Shown piece by piece: positions 25,875 to 40,900 of a stretch of DNA of 55,008 nt. This stretch comes from an uncultured Prevotellaceae bacterium. GTDB taxonomy: Bacteria > Bacteroidota > Bacteroidia > Bacteroidales > Bacteroidaceae. Each line of letters opens with the position of its first letter. The stretch's first letter is position 1. The translations under genes and the position numbers were made by a program. The notes beneath the pieces are model-generated. The model did not search any database and was not told the origin of the DNA. It saw nothing but the letters and a program-made list of their open reading frames with translations. Location of the stretch: assembly GCA_945831805.1 (NCBI GenBank), contig CAMADY010000006.1, positions 1 through 55,008 of the forward strand. The letters are read 5' to 3'.

Positions 25875-25993
25875 TTGCAGATATCGACCTTAAAAATGGT
25901 GACTTCACCCCTATCTCACACGTTGGTTACAGTTCAGATGATAAATACGGTACATGCCACCCCAACTGGATCTTCCAAGGTGTCTTCGATGGT
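25866..25993 (+). other. Frameshift junction in giant gene 1
   Basis: Frame 1 ends ...HYNRAYYN then TAG (25872). The -1 frame is closed by TAA at 25868-25870 and from 25871 reads LVADIDLKNGDFTPI and on to FQGVFDG before the ATG at 25994. Adding one base after AA at about 25870 gives Tyr-Tyr-Lys-Leu-Val-Ala-Asp-Ile-Asp-Leu, parallel to the YYVKLAANIEL unit near the start of the protein. No slippery heptamer is present, so a lost base (mutation or read error) is more likely than programmed shifting. Confidence 0.85.
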
Positions 25994-28900
25994 ATGGGAC
26001 GTAAAATCTCCAACTTCAAAATAACATGGGGCGCTAGTCAGTATGTTAACAATAATGTCAACCTCTACTACGGTCTCTTCGGTGCTGTGGGTGGAGCTGC
26101 GGCTACACGTAAGTGGGGCGATGCTGCACCCGGCAACACCGTCATCAAGAACCTCATCATCTATGGTGCTACCCTCGAGCATAACCCTGCCGAGACATCG
26201 TTCTATTACAATCAGAGCATCTCTAACAATTCAAGCAACTGCTTCGTGGGTGTACTCGCCGGTATCGTAAGCAGCAACACCACCGTGCAGAACATCGAGA
26301 TACGTGGTTCCAGGATTACAGACGTGGGCAGCAATGACTACCGTCTCGCTTTAAGGGGACTCTATGTCGGCGGTGCTATAGGTGGCGTGCAGCATGCAAT
26401 CAACACAACAACCCCTGCGACTGCAAGTCTTGAGATACAGCACATCGCTGCTCAGGTTGACATCACACTGACGAAGCCTGTATTCAACGATGCCACAAAG
26501 GAAACACAGCTCGGACTCTTCAACGTCGGTGGTATAATAGGCAGATACTGCGCTACCAGTGCTCAATATGATCAGGCTAAGGCTTCAATGCCAAAATACA
26601 CTATCTATTCCGGTACTGTCGATGCTCCTAAGGCATGGGTGAGCCCTGTACTCGGTGCACTGCTTTACGCTGCACAGAAAGACGTTAAGTTCGTTAACTA
26701 CTCAAAGCAGTGGGAGGGTAACAATAACTCTGCTACTACGCAGATACCAATCGACAGTGCCCTTTACTACAACTTTACTATCGGCACAACAAAGATAACG
26801 GAAACTACTCCTGCAAACACTTGTGGTCATGGAGCCCGGACTATGTCAGCACACACTGATGGAAAAGAGTCTGCAAAAGGATACAGTGCCGCTAATTATC
26901 AGGGTGTCAACTACGGTGCTCGTTATGTTGGCATTGAAGGAGCATCGCTTGAGTTTATGAACGGAGCACCTTTCGAGAATTATAACTGGGTATGGGATAA
27001 GGGCTTCGTACACATGAGTACCGCCACATACGTTGAGGCAAGAATCAGCAGAGACGGTGATACCTTCACCGCAACACTCGTTGGTGCTACTGCTACAAGC
27101 TACAAGTGGCAGGCAACCTTTGATGCCACTAACTGGATAGACATTACCTCTGCAACAGAGGCTACATACACTGCTCCTAAGAGCCTTAAGCCAAAGTATA
27201 TCGTGGCGTTCGTTAGTGATGGAACGACTGATGGTGGCGAAACAAAGTATTATCGCACCCTCGTAGAGCTTGTGGAGCCTGACATGACTCTTGTTCATCC
27301 TTCTGTAACACAGAGCAATGATAAGAAACAATATACCTTTAATAGTGGCGCTAAGGGTGACGTGTCGCATCTTACAATTACGAAGGAGTGGTACTATTCT
27401 AAGACTCAGGCAAATGATCCTCAGCATAAGCCGGAATCAACAGATGATACATGGACACCAAATCAGGCAAGCATCCAAAACGGCATAGTATGGTGTAAGG
27501 TTATTGTAACAGAACTTGGCGTTACCGTTTATGAGGACCTCTTGATGAGTGGTGCTACGATTGTTTATGTTGATGCGGCAAAAGGAGAGGATAATCCCGA
27601 AGGCTCAACTGCGCGCGGTTGGACACGTGAAACTGCCGTGAAGACTCTCGACCATGCCAATAGCCTTCTTAAGCCTGAGGAAGAAGGTGGCACGATGGAG
27701 TCAAACGTGATTGTCATAAAGGGTACGCTGAATAGCTCAGGAGAATTCCGAAGCAAAGGAAGTAACCCTGCTACAATCAGCGGTAAGTGGGATGGTACAG
27801 AAGAAAATACCGGCAAAATAATATTGGTAAAGACTATTAATGAGCAAAAAGTAAACCCAGGCGATGGTAATAACAACGGTCACCATAATTATGTCAGTGC
27901 AGCCACGAAGTTCGAGAACCTGATATTCGAGCCAGCTGCTACTGATGGAAATGCAGATAATCTTTTTATTGAATGTCATGGTCACGATGTATGGTTTGGC
28001 AAGGGCATTAAGATGGGTAACTTCAGGAATCTGGACACTAGCCATGGTAATTTGGATACAGATAAGCAAACGATTCCTGAGTTGTCTATTATCCTGACTG
28101 CCACAAACCATCGTAATCCTGGTGGACTCTACAAAGATAAGGTAAAGCCACAGGTGATTACCATTGAGTCTGGTCACTATGGTCGTATTCTGGGTGGACG
28201 ATACACAAGGGATTTCTTTAACGGTGCTGGTTTTGCTGGTAACGACTCTCACGCCATCCAGGGTTCTGCAGAGCAACCTGCGTGGGCTGTTATCAATGTT
28301 GATATTGACGAGAATAACCAGATGACATCGGCTGACGGAAAAACAACTTACACATGTGACGTCAACTGTATCATTGCAGGTCTTACCGATGGCTCTGCCT
28401 ATGGTGATTATGAGATAAACATAAAGGGTGGTAATGTACGTTACATCGTGGGTGCTAACCAGGGCAACGGCGTTGCAAATGGTACTGCCACATACACCCC
28501 TGTGGGTGGTACCGAAGGTGCATTCGGACAGTGGCCAAACTCTTCTTTCTTCGGACGTACCGTAATCAATGTTGATAAGACACCAGGTTCTAATGGCAAG
28601 GATATCACCATCGACAATGTATGTGCCGGAGGTCTGGGACGTTATTCCGGCGCCGTTAATGCTGTTGTAGATATGTATATCTATGGTCATACAGAGGTAA
28701 ACGTAAGGAATGGTACCATTATAGGCAGCTTGTATGGAGGTGGTGCTGGTGGTGTGCTCGGACGTAACCCATGGGATGCGCATGTGCCATATAAGACAAA
28801 GGTTGAGGGTACAGTGGTCGAGAACGCCATTATCAACGGCGTGCAGTATGGTGACAACAGGCGAGGCACTTGGAGTAGCTTGGATCCTGCTACTGCTGAG

Positions 28901-31900
28901 ATGGCAAAGGTAACACTTCATAATCTTAAGGAGGATGGTACATACGCAACAGAGGAACTGGACCTCGCTAATTCTTCCACTACTATAAATATCTCGGGCG
29001 GTACTATCGGTGGCAGCGTGTATGGTGGTGGCGATGGTTTCGTGTCTAACATGCCTGCAGAACTTGCCATGCAGGGTGTCGGCTCTGTATTCGGTACTAC
29101 CAATATCAATATCACCGGCGGCTCAATAGGTGGTTCCGTTTATGGTGGTAGTAAGGGAAGTGAGAAGTATTTCCGTTTTAGCGTCACAGGTACTGGTATT
29201 AAAGACAAACCATACGACACAAATGTTTATGGTCAGGTAATAACCCACATCGCGGAGATGAATGGTACCGTGAACCTGAACATCACAGGTACTGAGGATG
29301 TTTATCCTACTATCGGTGGTCACATCTATGGCGCAGGAAAGGGTGTTGCAACACAAAATAGAATTGCAACACAGGCGGATGTGGCTGATGGTGTAGGTGT
29401 AGAAGAAGGACAGACATATTCAGAGGAGTATGCAGACATCGCAAGAACCGGTAACTCTTCTCTCGGTGAGCAATTCAAGTCCACCATCAACATCAACATC
29501 GATCTTCCTGATTCTCATCCTTTCACCAACAATATCTATGGCGGTGGCGAGATGGGTAAGGTAGATGGCAATATCTATGTCAACATCAAGAACGGTGTTA
29601 TCAATGGTAACATCTTCGGTGCCGGACTCGGTGAGGCTGGTCATACAGAGACCAAGGCGATGGTAACGGGTAACACCTACGTCAACATGTTCAACGCCAA
29701 GGTCAACGCAAGTGCTGTTGCTGGTACAGGTAACGTCTATGGTGGTGGACAGTTGGGTAAGGTATTCGGTAACACCAACGTGAATATGGAGAACGGTGTC
29801 ATAGAGAACAACGTCTATGGCGGTGGTCTTGAGGGTACTGTCTCTGCACGGGCTAAGGTTACTCTGGTAGGTAGCCATGTGCATGGTAGCGTCTTCGGTG
29901 GCGGTGATAAGGCTGTGGTAGGTACTGCGGCAACAGGTGACGAGCTCTCAGAAGGCGATGCTCGCAAGGCATGGGCTAAGGCTAACGGTACCTCTGTCGT
30001 GATGAGCGGTGAGAGCGCAAGAGTCTTCGGTGACATCTTCGGTGGTGGTAACGAGGCAATGGTAGAGGGTAACACCTCCGTATATCTCTACAACGGTGAG
30101 TTCGGCGGTAACATCTTCGGTGGCGGTAATGGTACGCTGGATAATCATAAACCTGAAAAGTTCGCAGACGTAACGAACAATACCTCCGTATATGTTGACG
30201 GTACGAACGTAATGTGGAGCTCTCTATGGGATAAGGAAACCAAGAAGGTAGTGGAATGGGACGGCACATGGAACCATGTGAATCGTGGTAGGTTCGTAGG
30301 AGGTACAGAGAAGGAACCAGTCTTCATCACCCCTCATAACATCTACGGTGGTGGTAACCTGGCGTGCCGTGTGGCGGGCAACGACTCTGTATTCATCGTG
30401 AAGGGTTTTGCCAATGCTGAGCTTCTGAGTACTGATGTATGGAAGAACTCTTTCTACGACAACAACAACCCTCACTTCTATGTCTTCGGTGGTGGCTATG
30501 GACCGTTTACGACGGCGAAGAATACATATGTCAATGTCGGTGTGCTCGGTGAATACGAGGATGCTACTACGACGGAGCAGCTCGCTAAGAAGTTCCTCGC
30601 CAACTTCATGGAAGATGGTGGCAACGACAAGCTGAACCTCCGCGCACAGAACAGTCCTGCAAAGGCTAAAGGCTCTTATATTATAGACAAGGAGACAAAA
30701 GATGCCGTCAACGCCGGCGATCCTGATGCCTCAATCGGTGTCTATGACAACAGCTTCGGTATTCCACTCTACACAGTGCTCGGCGTGCTGGGCGGTGGCT
30801 ACTCAGGTCTCATCTCCGGTAACACCAACGTAACGGTAGGTGGTGACACCTTCATACACCGTGTATATGGTGGTGGATATGGTTCTTCGGTTGACTATGG
30901 TAGGTTGTTTGATGCAACACCTTCTGCTTTTGCAAAAGGTCTTGCAGCGGGAGCAGCTGCGTATGATGCATACAAGGACGACTCCCGTTTGCTCAGGAAC
31001 ATCCTCGGCGAGGTAGGCGGTAAAACAGACGTTACTGTCAAGGGTGCATTCATCTATGGTGACGTATTCGGCGGTGGTGCAGGTGTGGAGTCTGTAAAGA
31101 GTAGCTCCGGCGATGCTACAACAGACTTCGTTGACATGGCTCGCGTAAGGGGTAGCAATGTTGCTGCTACTGATGCCATCACCAAGGTAACTATCTCCGA
31201 TATAGCACAGATCTACGGTTCTGTCTATGGCGGTGGTGACATCGCTAACGTGGGTCGTAGTGACGCAGGTCGTGGTACAGGTGATCCAACCTACACTCCT
31301 GCTGATGGCGTAACTCCTGCTTCCCTCTCTAACGTCCGTTCCTTCGTCAACGTCATCGGTGGCGACATCTACGGCGAGGTGTTCGGAGGTGGCGGTGGTC
31401 GTCAGTTCTATACTATCAACGAAGCTGGCAATGACTTCATCCAGACAACAGCTGCTGAGGATGTCCTCGGCCGTGTAGAGGGTAACACCCTCGTGCATAT
31501 TGCCAACACCCCTGCTGCACAGTCCCTCACCGGTCAGGACGTAGAGCCAAACATCTGGCAGCGTATCTACGGTGGCGGTAACCTCGGTTCCGTAAACGGT
31601 AACACCAAGGTATGGGTAGAAGGTGGTAACATTGGCCACAACATCATCGGTGGTGGTAACGGTTATGCCGCTGACGATAGTCCACAGTCACAGACACATG
31701 GCACATACGCCAACGTATATGGTAACACCAACATCACCATCGATGGCGGTAGCGTTATCTGGGATAAGTCTGCCGACTCACAGGGTAACGTGACGACATG
31801 GACCAATGCTCGCAAGCAGCTCATCAAGACGGAGAAGGAGATGCGTCAGCTCTTCGTCTCACGTCCGGACTCTATACGTGAGCTCCTCGTGCCTTACCTC

Positions 31901-34900
31901 GACAAGCGTTTCTTCGACTACGCTGAGGGTGACCACAGCAAGATGAAGTTCCCTATAAACCATAATATATATGGTGGCGGACGCTATGCATGTCACGTTG
32001 GTACATATAATAATGAGGGCGTACTTACCGAGGATACAGGTAAGTCAACCGTAACGCTCAACCACTCTCTCATCACCGACGAGGACTTCCTCGACATACG
32101 TACCGTGGCAGGTCTCTGCTGGTACTCTACCGTAAACAACACCTCTGAGCCACAGTTCTCTGTCTTCGGCGGTGGTTACGGTGCTAACACCAAGGTGGGC
32201 GCAACTCAGATTGATGGTCAGATAGGTAGGAGCGACGTAAATTACACCTCCAAGGAGGCTGACGCAGCAGCATGGAATAGATATGAGGCTGGTCTGCGGA
32301 GCGACTGGGCCGGCGTTTCAGAGCAGGACAAGACACTCCTCTATGGTGGTACCAACGAGAACGCTTACCGCCGCTATCGTACGGTACGCTATGCACTCTC
32401 TCTCGGTGTGCCTAACCATACATATATGAATGTATATGGTGGTGGATACTCCGGCTATGTGGCTGGCGACACGAAGGTCAACGTCAACGGTACCATCGGC
32501 GTGCGTAACGTATATGGTGGTGGTCTCGGTGCTGTGAAGGACCGCTCCGTTGTTCATACGCTTGCAGGCGGTGAGCTCGTAGAGGCTTCGCTGCTTAAGG
32601 GTAACGAAGGCGCATCACCTGCCTTCTCTAACCTCGACTACGGTAAGGTAGGCGGCAATACTGACGTGGACATCAAGGCTGGTATCATCTCGCTGAACGT
32701 CTATGGCGGTGGTGCTGGTGTGGAGTCACGCTATCTCCTCAACGGTGCTCTCTCTGAGGGCGGCGCTGACGGCAGCACACTCACCGACTTCCCTCTCATG
32801 GCACACGTTGCCGGCAAGACAAACGTAACCATCACTGGCACGGTAACTAAGGTTGACGACCTCGGCATCGACGGAACCGTTATCTACGGTAAGGTATTCG
32901 GTGGTGGCGACGTGGCTAACGTTGGTGACATCACAAAGAAGGATGATAAAGGAGGTAACGCTATGCCTGCTGCTATCAAATGGGTTGCTGACGATGGTAC
33001 AAGGGCAGGCGAAGCCGCTGCTGATTATGCCGGCGATGCCTTCACCTCAACCATCAAGATCGATGGCGGCCTCGTGATGTCGCACATCCTTGCTGGTGGT
33101 AGCGGACGTGCTAAGGCTGAATGTCACGACTATGAAACCCTCGGTGGCATATACGGTAACTCACGCGTTATCATCAAGGACAACGCTACCAATGCTTCAT
33201 ACTCTCCATGGCTCTGGAACAACATCTATGGCGGTGGTGAGAATGGTACGGTATATGGTAACTCACTGGTAAGCATCTCTGGCGGTAAGCTCGGCTACAA
33301 CATCTTCGGTGGTGGCTGGGGTGACATCAACGACAGCGAGGGCATCGCTGACGACAAGCGTGTCAGCCGGGCAAACATCAAGCGCAACACCTTCGTGGAC
33401 ATCACGGGCGGTGAGTATGTTCTCACGCAGATGTGGAACGAGCAGACACGAAGCTGGGGTGTAAACAACCAGTACAACTCTCCACAGTTCGACTACGAAA
33501 CAAAGAAGTTCCTCATCAACCATAACATCTACGGTGGTGGTAACTACGCCTGCGAGATTGGTGGCTCTACATGGGTTAGGATGACAAAGGGCCTGCTCAA
33601 GTCAGATACACAGGTGACATACGGTGGTGGTGCCGGTAACCTCTTTGCTACAGACGAATGGCGCGACGTATATAACAAGACGGGTTCGCCTCACTTCTCT
33701 GTTTATGGCGGTGGCTTCGGTGCCAACACTAACATCGTAGGTAATACGAACCTCGACATAGCTTTGGCAGGTAGTCATACTATCGATTCTGCTCCATCTG
33801 TCACGGACCACGACCAGCTCTATAGTCACTTCTTCTCTGAGCAGGCTGTCATGGATATCACCGGTGGTGGTTACTCTGGTAGCGTTGGTGGCAAGGCACA
33901 CGTGAAGATCGGCGGTGACACCTTCGCTCGCCGTATCCTCGGTGGTGGCTTCTATGGCTCAGTAGGCGAGACACTCATCGACATCACATCCGTTGACTGC
34001 TCTGACATCTTCGGTGGTGGTCTGATGGGTAACATCGGTACTAAGAGGAATAGCGCACCAAACGGTGATGCTCTCACAAGCGGCAACGGCGTTGCAACTG
34101 TCAACCTCGGAACCTCTACAGGTGGCGAAGCAAATGACAGGATCTGGATTCACCGTAACCTCTATGGTGCCAACGATGTATCAGGTAGCATCTATAGCGC
34201 TGCCAACATAAACATCTATGGTGGTCATATCCTCGGTAACGTATATGGTGCCGGCAACGGTAACTACCTCTACGCTCAGGGCGATAAGGACATAAGGCAG
34301 GTTACCGTCAACGAGTACTATAAGACTGCCGAGACAACATACGACCTGGTATATACCGTACCGGCTGAGAGACTCTCTTCTGCTGTGAACTCTTCACCAG
34401 AGGCGGAGAAGATGGTTAACGTAAACTCGTACCGTCCGGCTACACAGAACGTGAGGATTAACCTCCAGGGCGCTTCTGATAGTAAGGTGGAAATCAGGGG
34501 TAACGTCTTCGGCGGTGGTAACTCTGCAACTGTCAACGAAATCTACGGAGGCACACCACCTACCGTAAACGTCAACATCGGTAGCTACCTCACCATCGGT
34601 GGAGTATATCTCGGTTGCGACGGTGACGCCATGTTCGACGATAAGACAAACTACATGAACGCTTATCAGGACGTCAACAAGGTCGATCTCACTCACGCTA
34701 TCGACTGGGTTAACGTGCCAGGCAACAAGGCTGTATCAACACAGTATCTGCCGGTAGCGGAGAACGACCGTCCGAAGGTCTATAGGACAAACCTCGACCT
34801 CTATTTCCAGCCGGTGGAGATGGCGGTGCAGCCTACGGTGACATGGAATGGCTTACGGTCGGGTGATGTAACTTCCACCACCATCGGCACCTTCGTCTGC

Positions 34901-37900
34901 GGCGGTAACCGTGGCAACATGAACGTGAAGCCTAATGGTGGTAAGATTGTTGACATCACATTCCCTGCAGGTCTCACCATCCTCGATAGGATTGTAGGCG
35001 GATGTAACAATGCCAACATCATGTATAAGAACACCCACCACGAGGGCGGTTATCTCCTCGGTGAGCGTAATGCCACTGCTGCTGATGCATCAGCAGATAA
35101 GGACATCGCACTCACCGTGAAGTGTCAGTTCCGGCCTTCTACTGGTGCTGAGAGTGGTGTCAGGGAAGGTGGTAACGTATATGGAGGCTGCTATAAGTCG
35201 GGTACCATCAACGGCGACATCTTCGTTGACGTGCAGACAAACATGCTCGCTAACGTAACAAAGGACGAACTCAAGGCTAACAAGGAGAAGGACGGCGTGG
35301 CTCTCGCCAACGTATATGGTGCCGGCTACGGTAACGACTCATACGTTTATGGTAACACCACAGTCCTCTTCGGTAAGGGTATGAAGAAGACTCCTGCTGC
35401 AAGTCATGCAAAGGGCATGAAGCCTTCGGCTCCTGCCGTTAATGCCGTCGATAATGCGGTGGTAGAGAGTGGCGCTGGTGCCAACTTCATCTATGGTGGC
35501 GGTCAGCAGGGTAACCTCATCGGTAACTTCCTCGTACGTATATATAATGGTAACATCGCATCGTCTGTCTGCGGTGGATCATACGCTGGTTACATGTGGG
35601 GCTCTACACAGGTGCTCGTAGGCTATCCTAAGTACTACACCTGCCAGAAGTCCGGCATCTATAACCTCAAGCGTGCCGATAAGTGGAACACCTCATATAA
35701 GCACTATGCAGAAGCTCCTGCTGAGGGCGAAGATGTCATCAAGCAGAAGATTTACCTTATGAAGGGTGACGTGGTGTCTGAGGAAGTATTCCAGGCTATC
35801 GCTGCTTACGATACCTCTCAGGCAACTCATGGCGATGGTAAAAACTTCTCTGAGGCTGTTGAGACTCTACCTGATACCCATGGTGGTCTCGATGGTTGGA
35901 ACGACGTTGACATCAACATCGCAGAGGCTGTCTATGGCGGTGGTTACTCTCTCGCATCAGGTTCTTCCGTTGCTGCCGGTACCTACACCGTGAAGAAGTA
36001 CGACGAGTCACAGAACCTCAACAGCGAGCTCTCTCTCGCAGACCTCAGTGAGCTCAACGCTATCAACAAGGGCAAAGGTTCAAAGGGATTCGGCGGTAAC
36101 ACCACCGTTCTCGTATGGGACCGTGCTGCTGCGCCAACAAATAGTGATCCAGTTAATGATAGAACAGATAAGGACCACATCGCTATCTCTACTCAGTCAA
36201 TGAAGGAGGTGACACTCCCTGAAGGTACTGACCTTTTCGGTTATTACTACAATGACAACGGAACCTACCGTTACATCTATCAAGAAGACACTTACTTCTA
36301 CGGAAACGATAAGCATGACGGCAAGACCTATTATAAGACCGTATTCCAGTCTGACTCCGAAGGTGGTATGTACGGTGACGGACACCTCTCATTCGCAGAA
36401 GGATTCCGTGCCGGTGAGATAAACGGCTACGGCTTCGCTGGAGCTAACCCTAACGGAGCGAAGATTATCAATACCTTCCAGCGTATGGATATCCTCCGTG
36501 TACAGGACTGCTCGCTCGCACTTCTCGGTGCTCGTGACTACACCGTAACAGAGCTCTCTACCACACCTTATTCTATTGCACGCGTGGGAGAGCTGCAGAT
36601 GCGCTCACCTGGTTTAGTGCTCAGTTCTTCTAACCTTCAGGCTACATCAGAAAAGCGTTCACGTAACTACATCGGATTCTCTAACAACATCCACTATATT
36701 GGTGCTGTTGACTCTGACGTTCCATTCACAGATGATTACCATTACGGTAACAAGGATAAGGATCATACTTCGGGAACTGTAAAGTCTTCAACTTCCTACC
36801 GTGCAGAGAAGCAGGATTATATAGATAAGTACAAGAATAAGGAAATACAGGAGTCCGAGTTCCAGAAGCGTAATGACGGTACTGCTAAGAATATGATTGG
36901 TATCGCCTCCGGCTATGCCATGAAGCTTCAGAATGTATATACCACAGACGATAAGAACACAGAGGATATCTTCTACGGACCTATCGTAGGTGTCGTAGAA
37001 ATGAACCTCATCAATGTTCGTGAAGACGAGGGTGGCGGCTACGTCTATGCAGACAACGTGCACCATCGTGCTTCTGATGGTTCTGTACCTGATCATATTG
37101 ACCAGACCGAGGACTTCCTTGAAACCTCTGGTAACTTCGTATTCCCTTACGACAAGACACGCAACCGTTACATTGTGGACGATTGTTTCCCTGTTAACTA
37201 CTATACAACTAATAATAGTGGCACTGGACCTGCTGACGACACTAAGGAGAAGGGTATCCACTACTGGTACGTAACAGGTTACAACTATTACTACAATGCC
37301 CACATCACGGGTTACACATACGACAGTTCTACCACACCTCTCTACTTCAATAGCGACAATAAGGATGGACTCCTTGTACTCTCTGGTGCAAAAGCTGGTC
37401 AGACGGTAACCCTTCAGAGCATCAAGTGGCGTAGTAACCACGTTACCGCTCCAGTATATTATACGGATGCAGACCTTGTTGAGATTGGCGGTAAGAAATA
37501 TGTCAAGGCAACTTGTGATGAGAGTGATGGCAACTATACCGTTAAGTCTGACGGAACATCTGTAGAAGCAAAAGTTGGCGACATAAAGATCGACAACAAT
37601 GGTTATTTGGCTTGTGATATAGAAACTTCTAAGGATTCTGAATCAGATCACGAACATGGCTTCGGCAATACACGTACCAACGGTGTCTATGACCACTACA
37701 ATCTCTTTATCTCGGCTCCTGGTGCAAAGTCAACAGTTGATGCAGGCATCCAGCAGCCAAATAAGGCATTAGGTGTTTATACAACTACAGAGGCGCACTA
37801 TGCTAATCTTCCAATGAACAGCACTGATGCGGCTACTGTATCAAATGTTGCATTTACTAATACTATTTCAGAGGGTAGCAACGACCCTGCTATCACCTTC

Positions 37901-40900
37901 CAGCTCAAGGATCAGGTAAATAACTCTGGCAACGAATACTACCAGAAGTACATGGCACAGCCTTGCGAGGCTACTGTCGTACTTACGGCACCGGCTATGA
38001 ATAATGACGAAGTAAGTCATACAGCGACAGAATATGACGTTAATGCAGGAAAGGCTGAAAAGGTTGGAGATAAGGTGATTGATAAGCCTGCAACTCCTGT
38101 AATGGGTTATATTCCTATACAGTACTTCTTGACAAGAACTGGTGATGTAGGTAATTATGTCTATACTCGTGTTACTGGTAATTTGAATACTGATGGTAGT
38201 GTTAAGTATTATTACTTCGGTAATGGTAATGAGTATCACGAGATATCTCATCTTAATGACATCGTTTCTTATAATCAGTCAAGCGAAAAGTATATCCATG
38301 TATTGACAGGTAATGATGAGTCTGGCAACCATGTTACTGATGCTGGTACTATTACCTCTGGTGGTGATGTTACCTATTATATACGTGGCGAGCGCCTCTT
38401 CACCTACACCATCTACCTCACCATTGACTATGTCCTTGGTCCTTCTTACACAGGTAACCTTAAGGTTTACAACTGTGCTCTCCCTGGCGAGATGATAAAG
38501 ATCGACAAGGGTAACATCAAACTTACCGGTGACCAGACATTCTCGCAGTCTGGTACTACATATAAGTTCGGTAAGCGCGAGAAGGTTGATGGCAAGTGGC
38601 AGTTCGTCAATGATTCTAACTATCCTGTCTATGAGTACAACGTAGAGTCAACAGGTAGCTCTGAGATGCTGAAGGACGTACGCTACGATAAGGACGGAGA
38701 CTACATCCTCGTACCGGCATACTACTTCATGAACGGCTACGGAGTGCAGTACAACTTCAAGGTTAACAACCTCGATAATGACTTCGCTGCAGATATGACC
38801 GACGACAACACCCTCCTCGTTCATAACTACCACCGTATGCTCCCACGCTCTTCTTCTGGTCAGGAGTATGCTCTCGACCAGCACCTCGACCTTGCCGCTA
38901 AGCGCCATAAGCTCGAGACGGAGGCTGTCGATGCCATGGAGGAAGGCGTTGATAAGGAGACAGCCCGCAAGGCTATCCTCCCACAGCCACGCATCTACCT
39001 CGTTGACAAGCTCGACCTCAACAAGTTCGGTACCTTCGTTAACAGTGTTAAGATGCCGGCTGAGTTCTATGCTAACGCAACAGCCTACAATACTGCAAAG
39101 AACACTTCACTCGATGATGCAGCGTTCAAGGCTCTCACTGACGAGCAGAAGACCAAGGTACCTGCTGCAAACAGCTATGGAAAGTACATGCAGTTCTTCC
39201 TCCAGAACGACATCACGGCTATCAAGCCTGGCGATCAGGAAGGCGGTACGACATTGACCCCATACGCTGCACCTGCAGACTTCTACGGTATCCTCCACGG
39301 TGACGGCCACGTCATCAGCGGTCTCGGAAATCTTGACAACAAGTACCTCCTCACCGCCAACAACGGTAACATCTATAACCTCGGCCTCTCTACCGGCGTT
39401 ATAACCAATGGTGATGCAGTGGCTAATAATGTCAAGTACCATACGTCATACACCTACAACCCAACAGGCGCTATTGACAACACCACCCACGTCGTCTATC
39501 GCATGAACGGCGATGTCTTCACCAGTTACACCGAGGACGATTGGCGTTATGGCAAGGTAGCATACGACCTCAACCAGTACTACCTCGACAAGCGTTATGT
39601 TAATGCATGTGCAGCTGGTGCGAGCCATGCTGGCAGCGGTGCTTCCGCTGCCCAGAGCTACGTCGAGAACTACTATGCTAACGGTGACTACCTCTATGCC
39701 GACTATTCCGCTGCCAACCACTACAGCGGCTCTGAGTTCCTCCGTACTGCTGCGCGTCCTAACTATGGTGAGCAGGCTACACTCCACGATACCAAGCACA
39801 CCATAGACCTGAGTCGTGCCGTAGGCTACACCGCTGCTTCAGGCACTCCTGGCAATCCGGAATATGTCGCTGCATCATGCACCGGCTACCAGCCACTCTT
39901 CGAGGAGGTAAAGGTGAGCGGCAGCACTGCTGACGTTACTACAACCGCTAAGAACGACTACCTCTTCTGGGGTCAGCGTCAGAACTCCGGCACCAAGGCT
40001 GCTGCTCTCGCTACAGTGAACACCACGCTCCCTGCAAGCATTACGGCAGACCTCGACGTCACCTTCGCTAAGTCCGTACACCTCGTAAGCGACATGGCAA
40101 ACCGTGTATATCGTGCAGCTGGTTACTATAGCTCTACCACCAACAACGGTTACTACTATAACCACGCTGGCTACGCACATAATAATAAGGTGACAGCCAT
40201 CGACTTCTACGGCTATAGCGATCCTACAGCAGGAGAGCCTCTCGCCAAGACCTACACCACCTACACCGACGCAGCATCTGTTTCTGTCGGCGGTAGCGTA
40301 GGCAGCGAAGAAGGCTCAGCAGTAACCTTCTACCAGCCTGTTGCCGACTACGGTCTTAAGTCGTTCGGCATGGACAAGAACGTAACGCGTAACCTCCTCC
40401 TCTATGCTAACAGCAATGCGGACCTTGCAGAAGGTGGAGCACTCCGTGACCTCCTTTACAACGAGTCACAGGAAGAGAGTTATATCACTGCACACGCTAT
40501 AGGACAGACAGGCTCTGGCGCTACTGCAGAACCACAGGCACAGTATCTCCACCTCGTAGAGCGTGCTACAGAGTCCGCTCCTAACAACGACCTCTGCGTA
40601 CCGGTACAGTTCACCGTAAGCAACCGTGCATGGTACACACGTCAGCCTGCCAAGTATGCAGAGTCCGACAACGATGCATGGGAAGGCGTCGTCCTCCCAT
40701 TCACCGTCAACAAGACCGAAGCATCCCTCAACGGAGAGATAACACACTTCTACGGTATGCCTAAATATACCCAGACTGATGTTAATAAGGGACTCGTTAC
40801 TGGCGATAAGGTCGGTCAGGACATGCTCCCAGAGCATAACGACAAGACCCTCCACCACGAGTACTGGCTCCGTGGCCTTGTTACCATCGGTGCTTCCGAC

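Noticed and set aside
25860..25880. Programmed -1 frameshift in giant gene 1
   Set aside because: No X-XXY-YYZ slippery heptamer at the junction, and re-pairing on the last sense codon would be poor. A lost base explains the data more simply.
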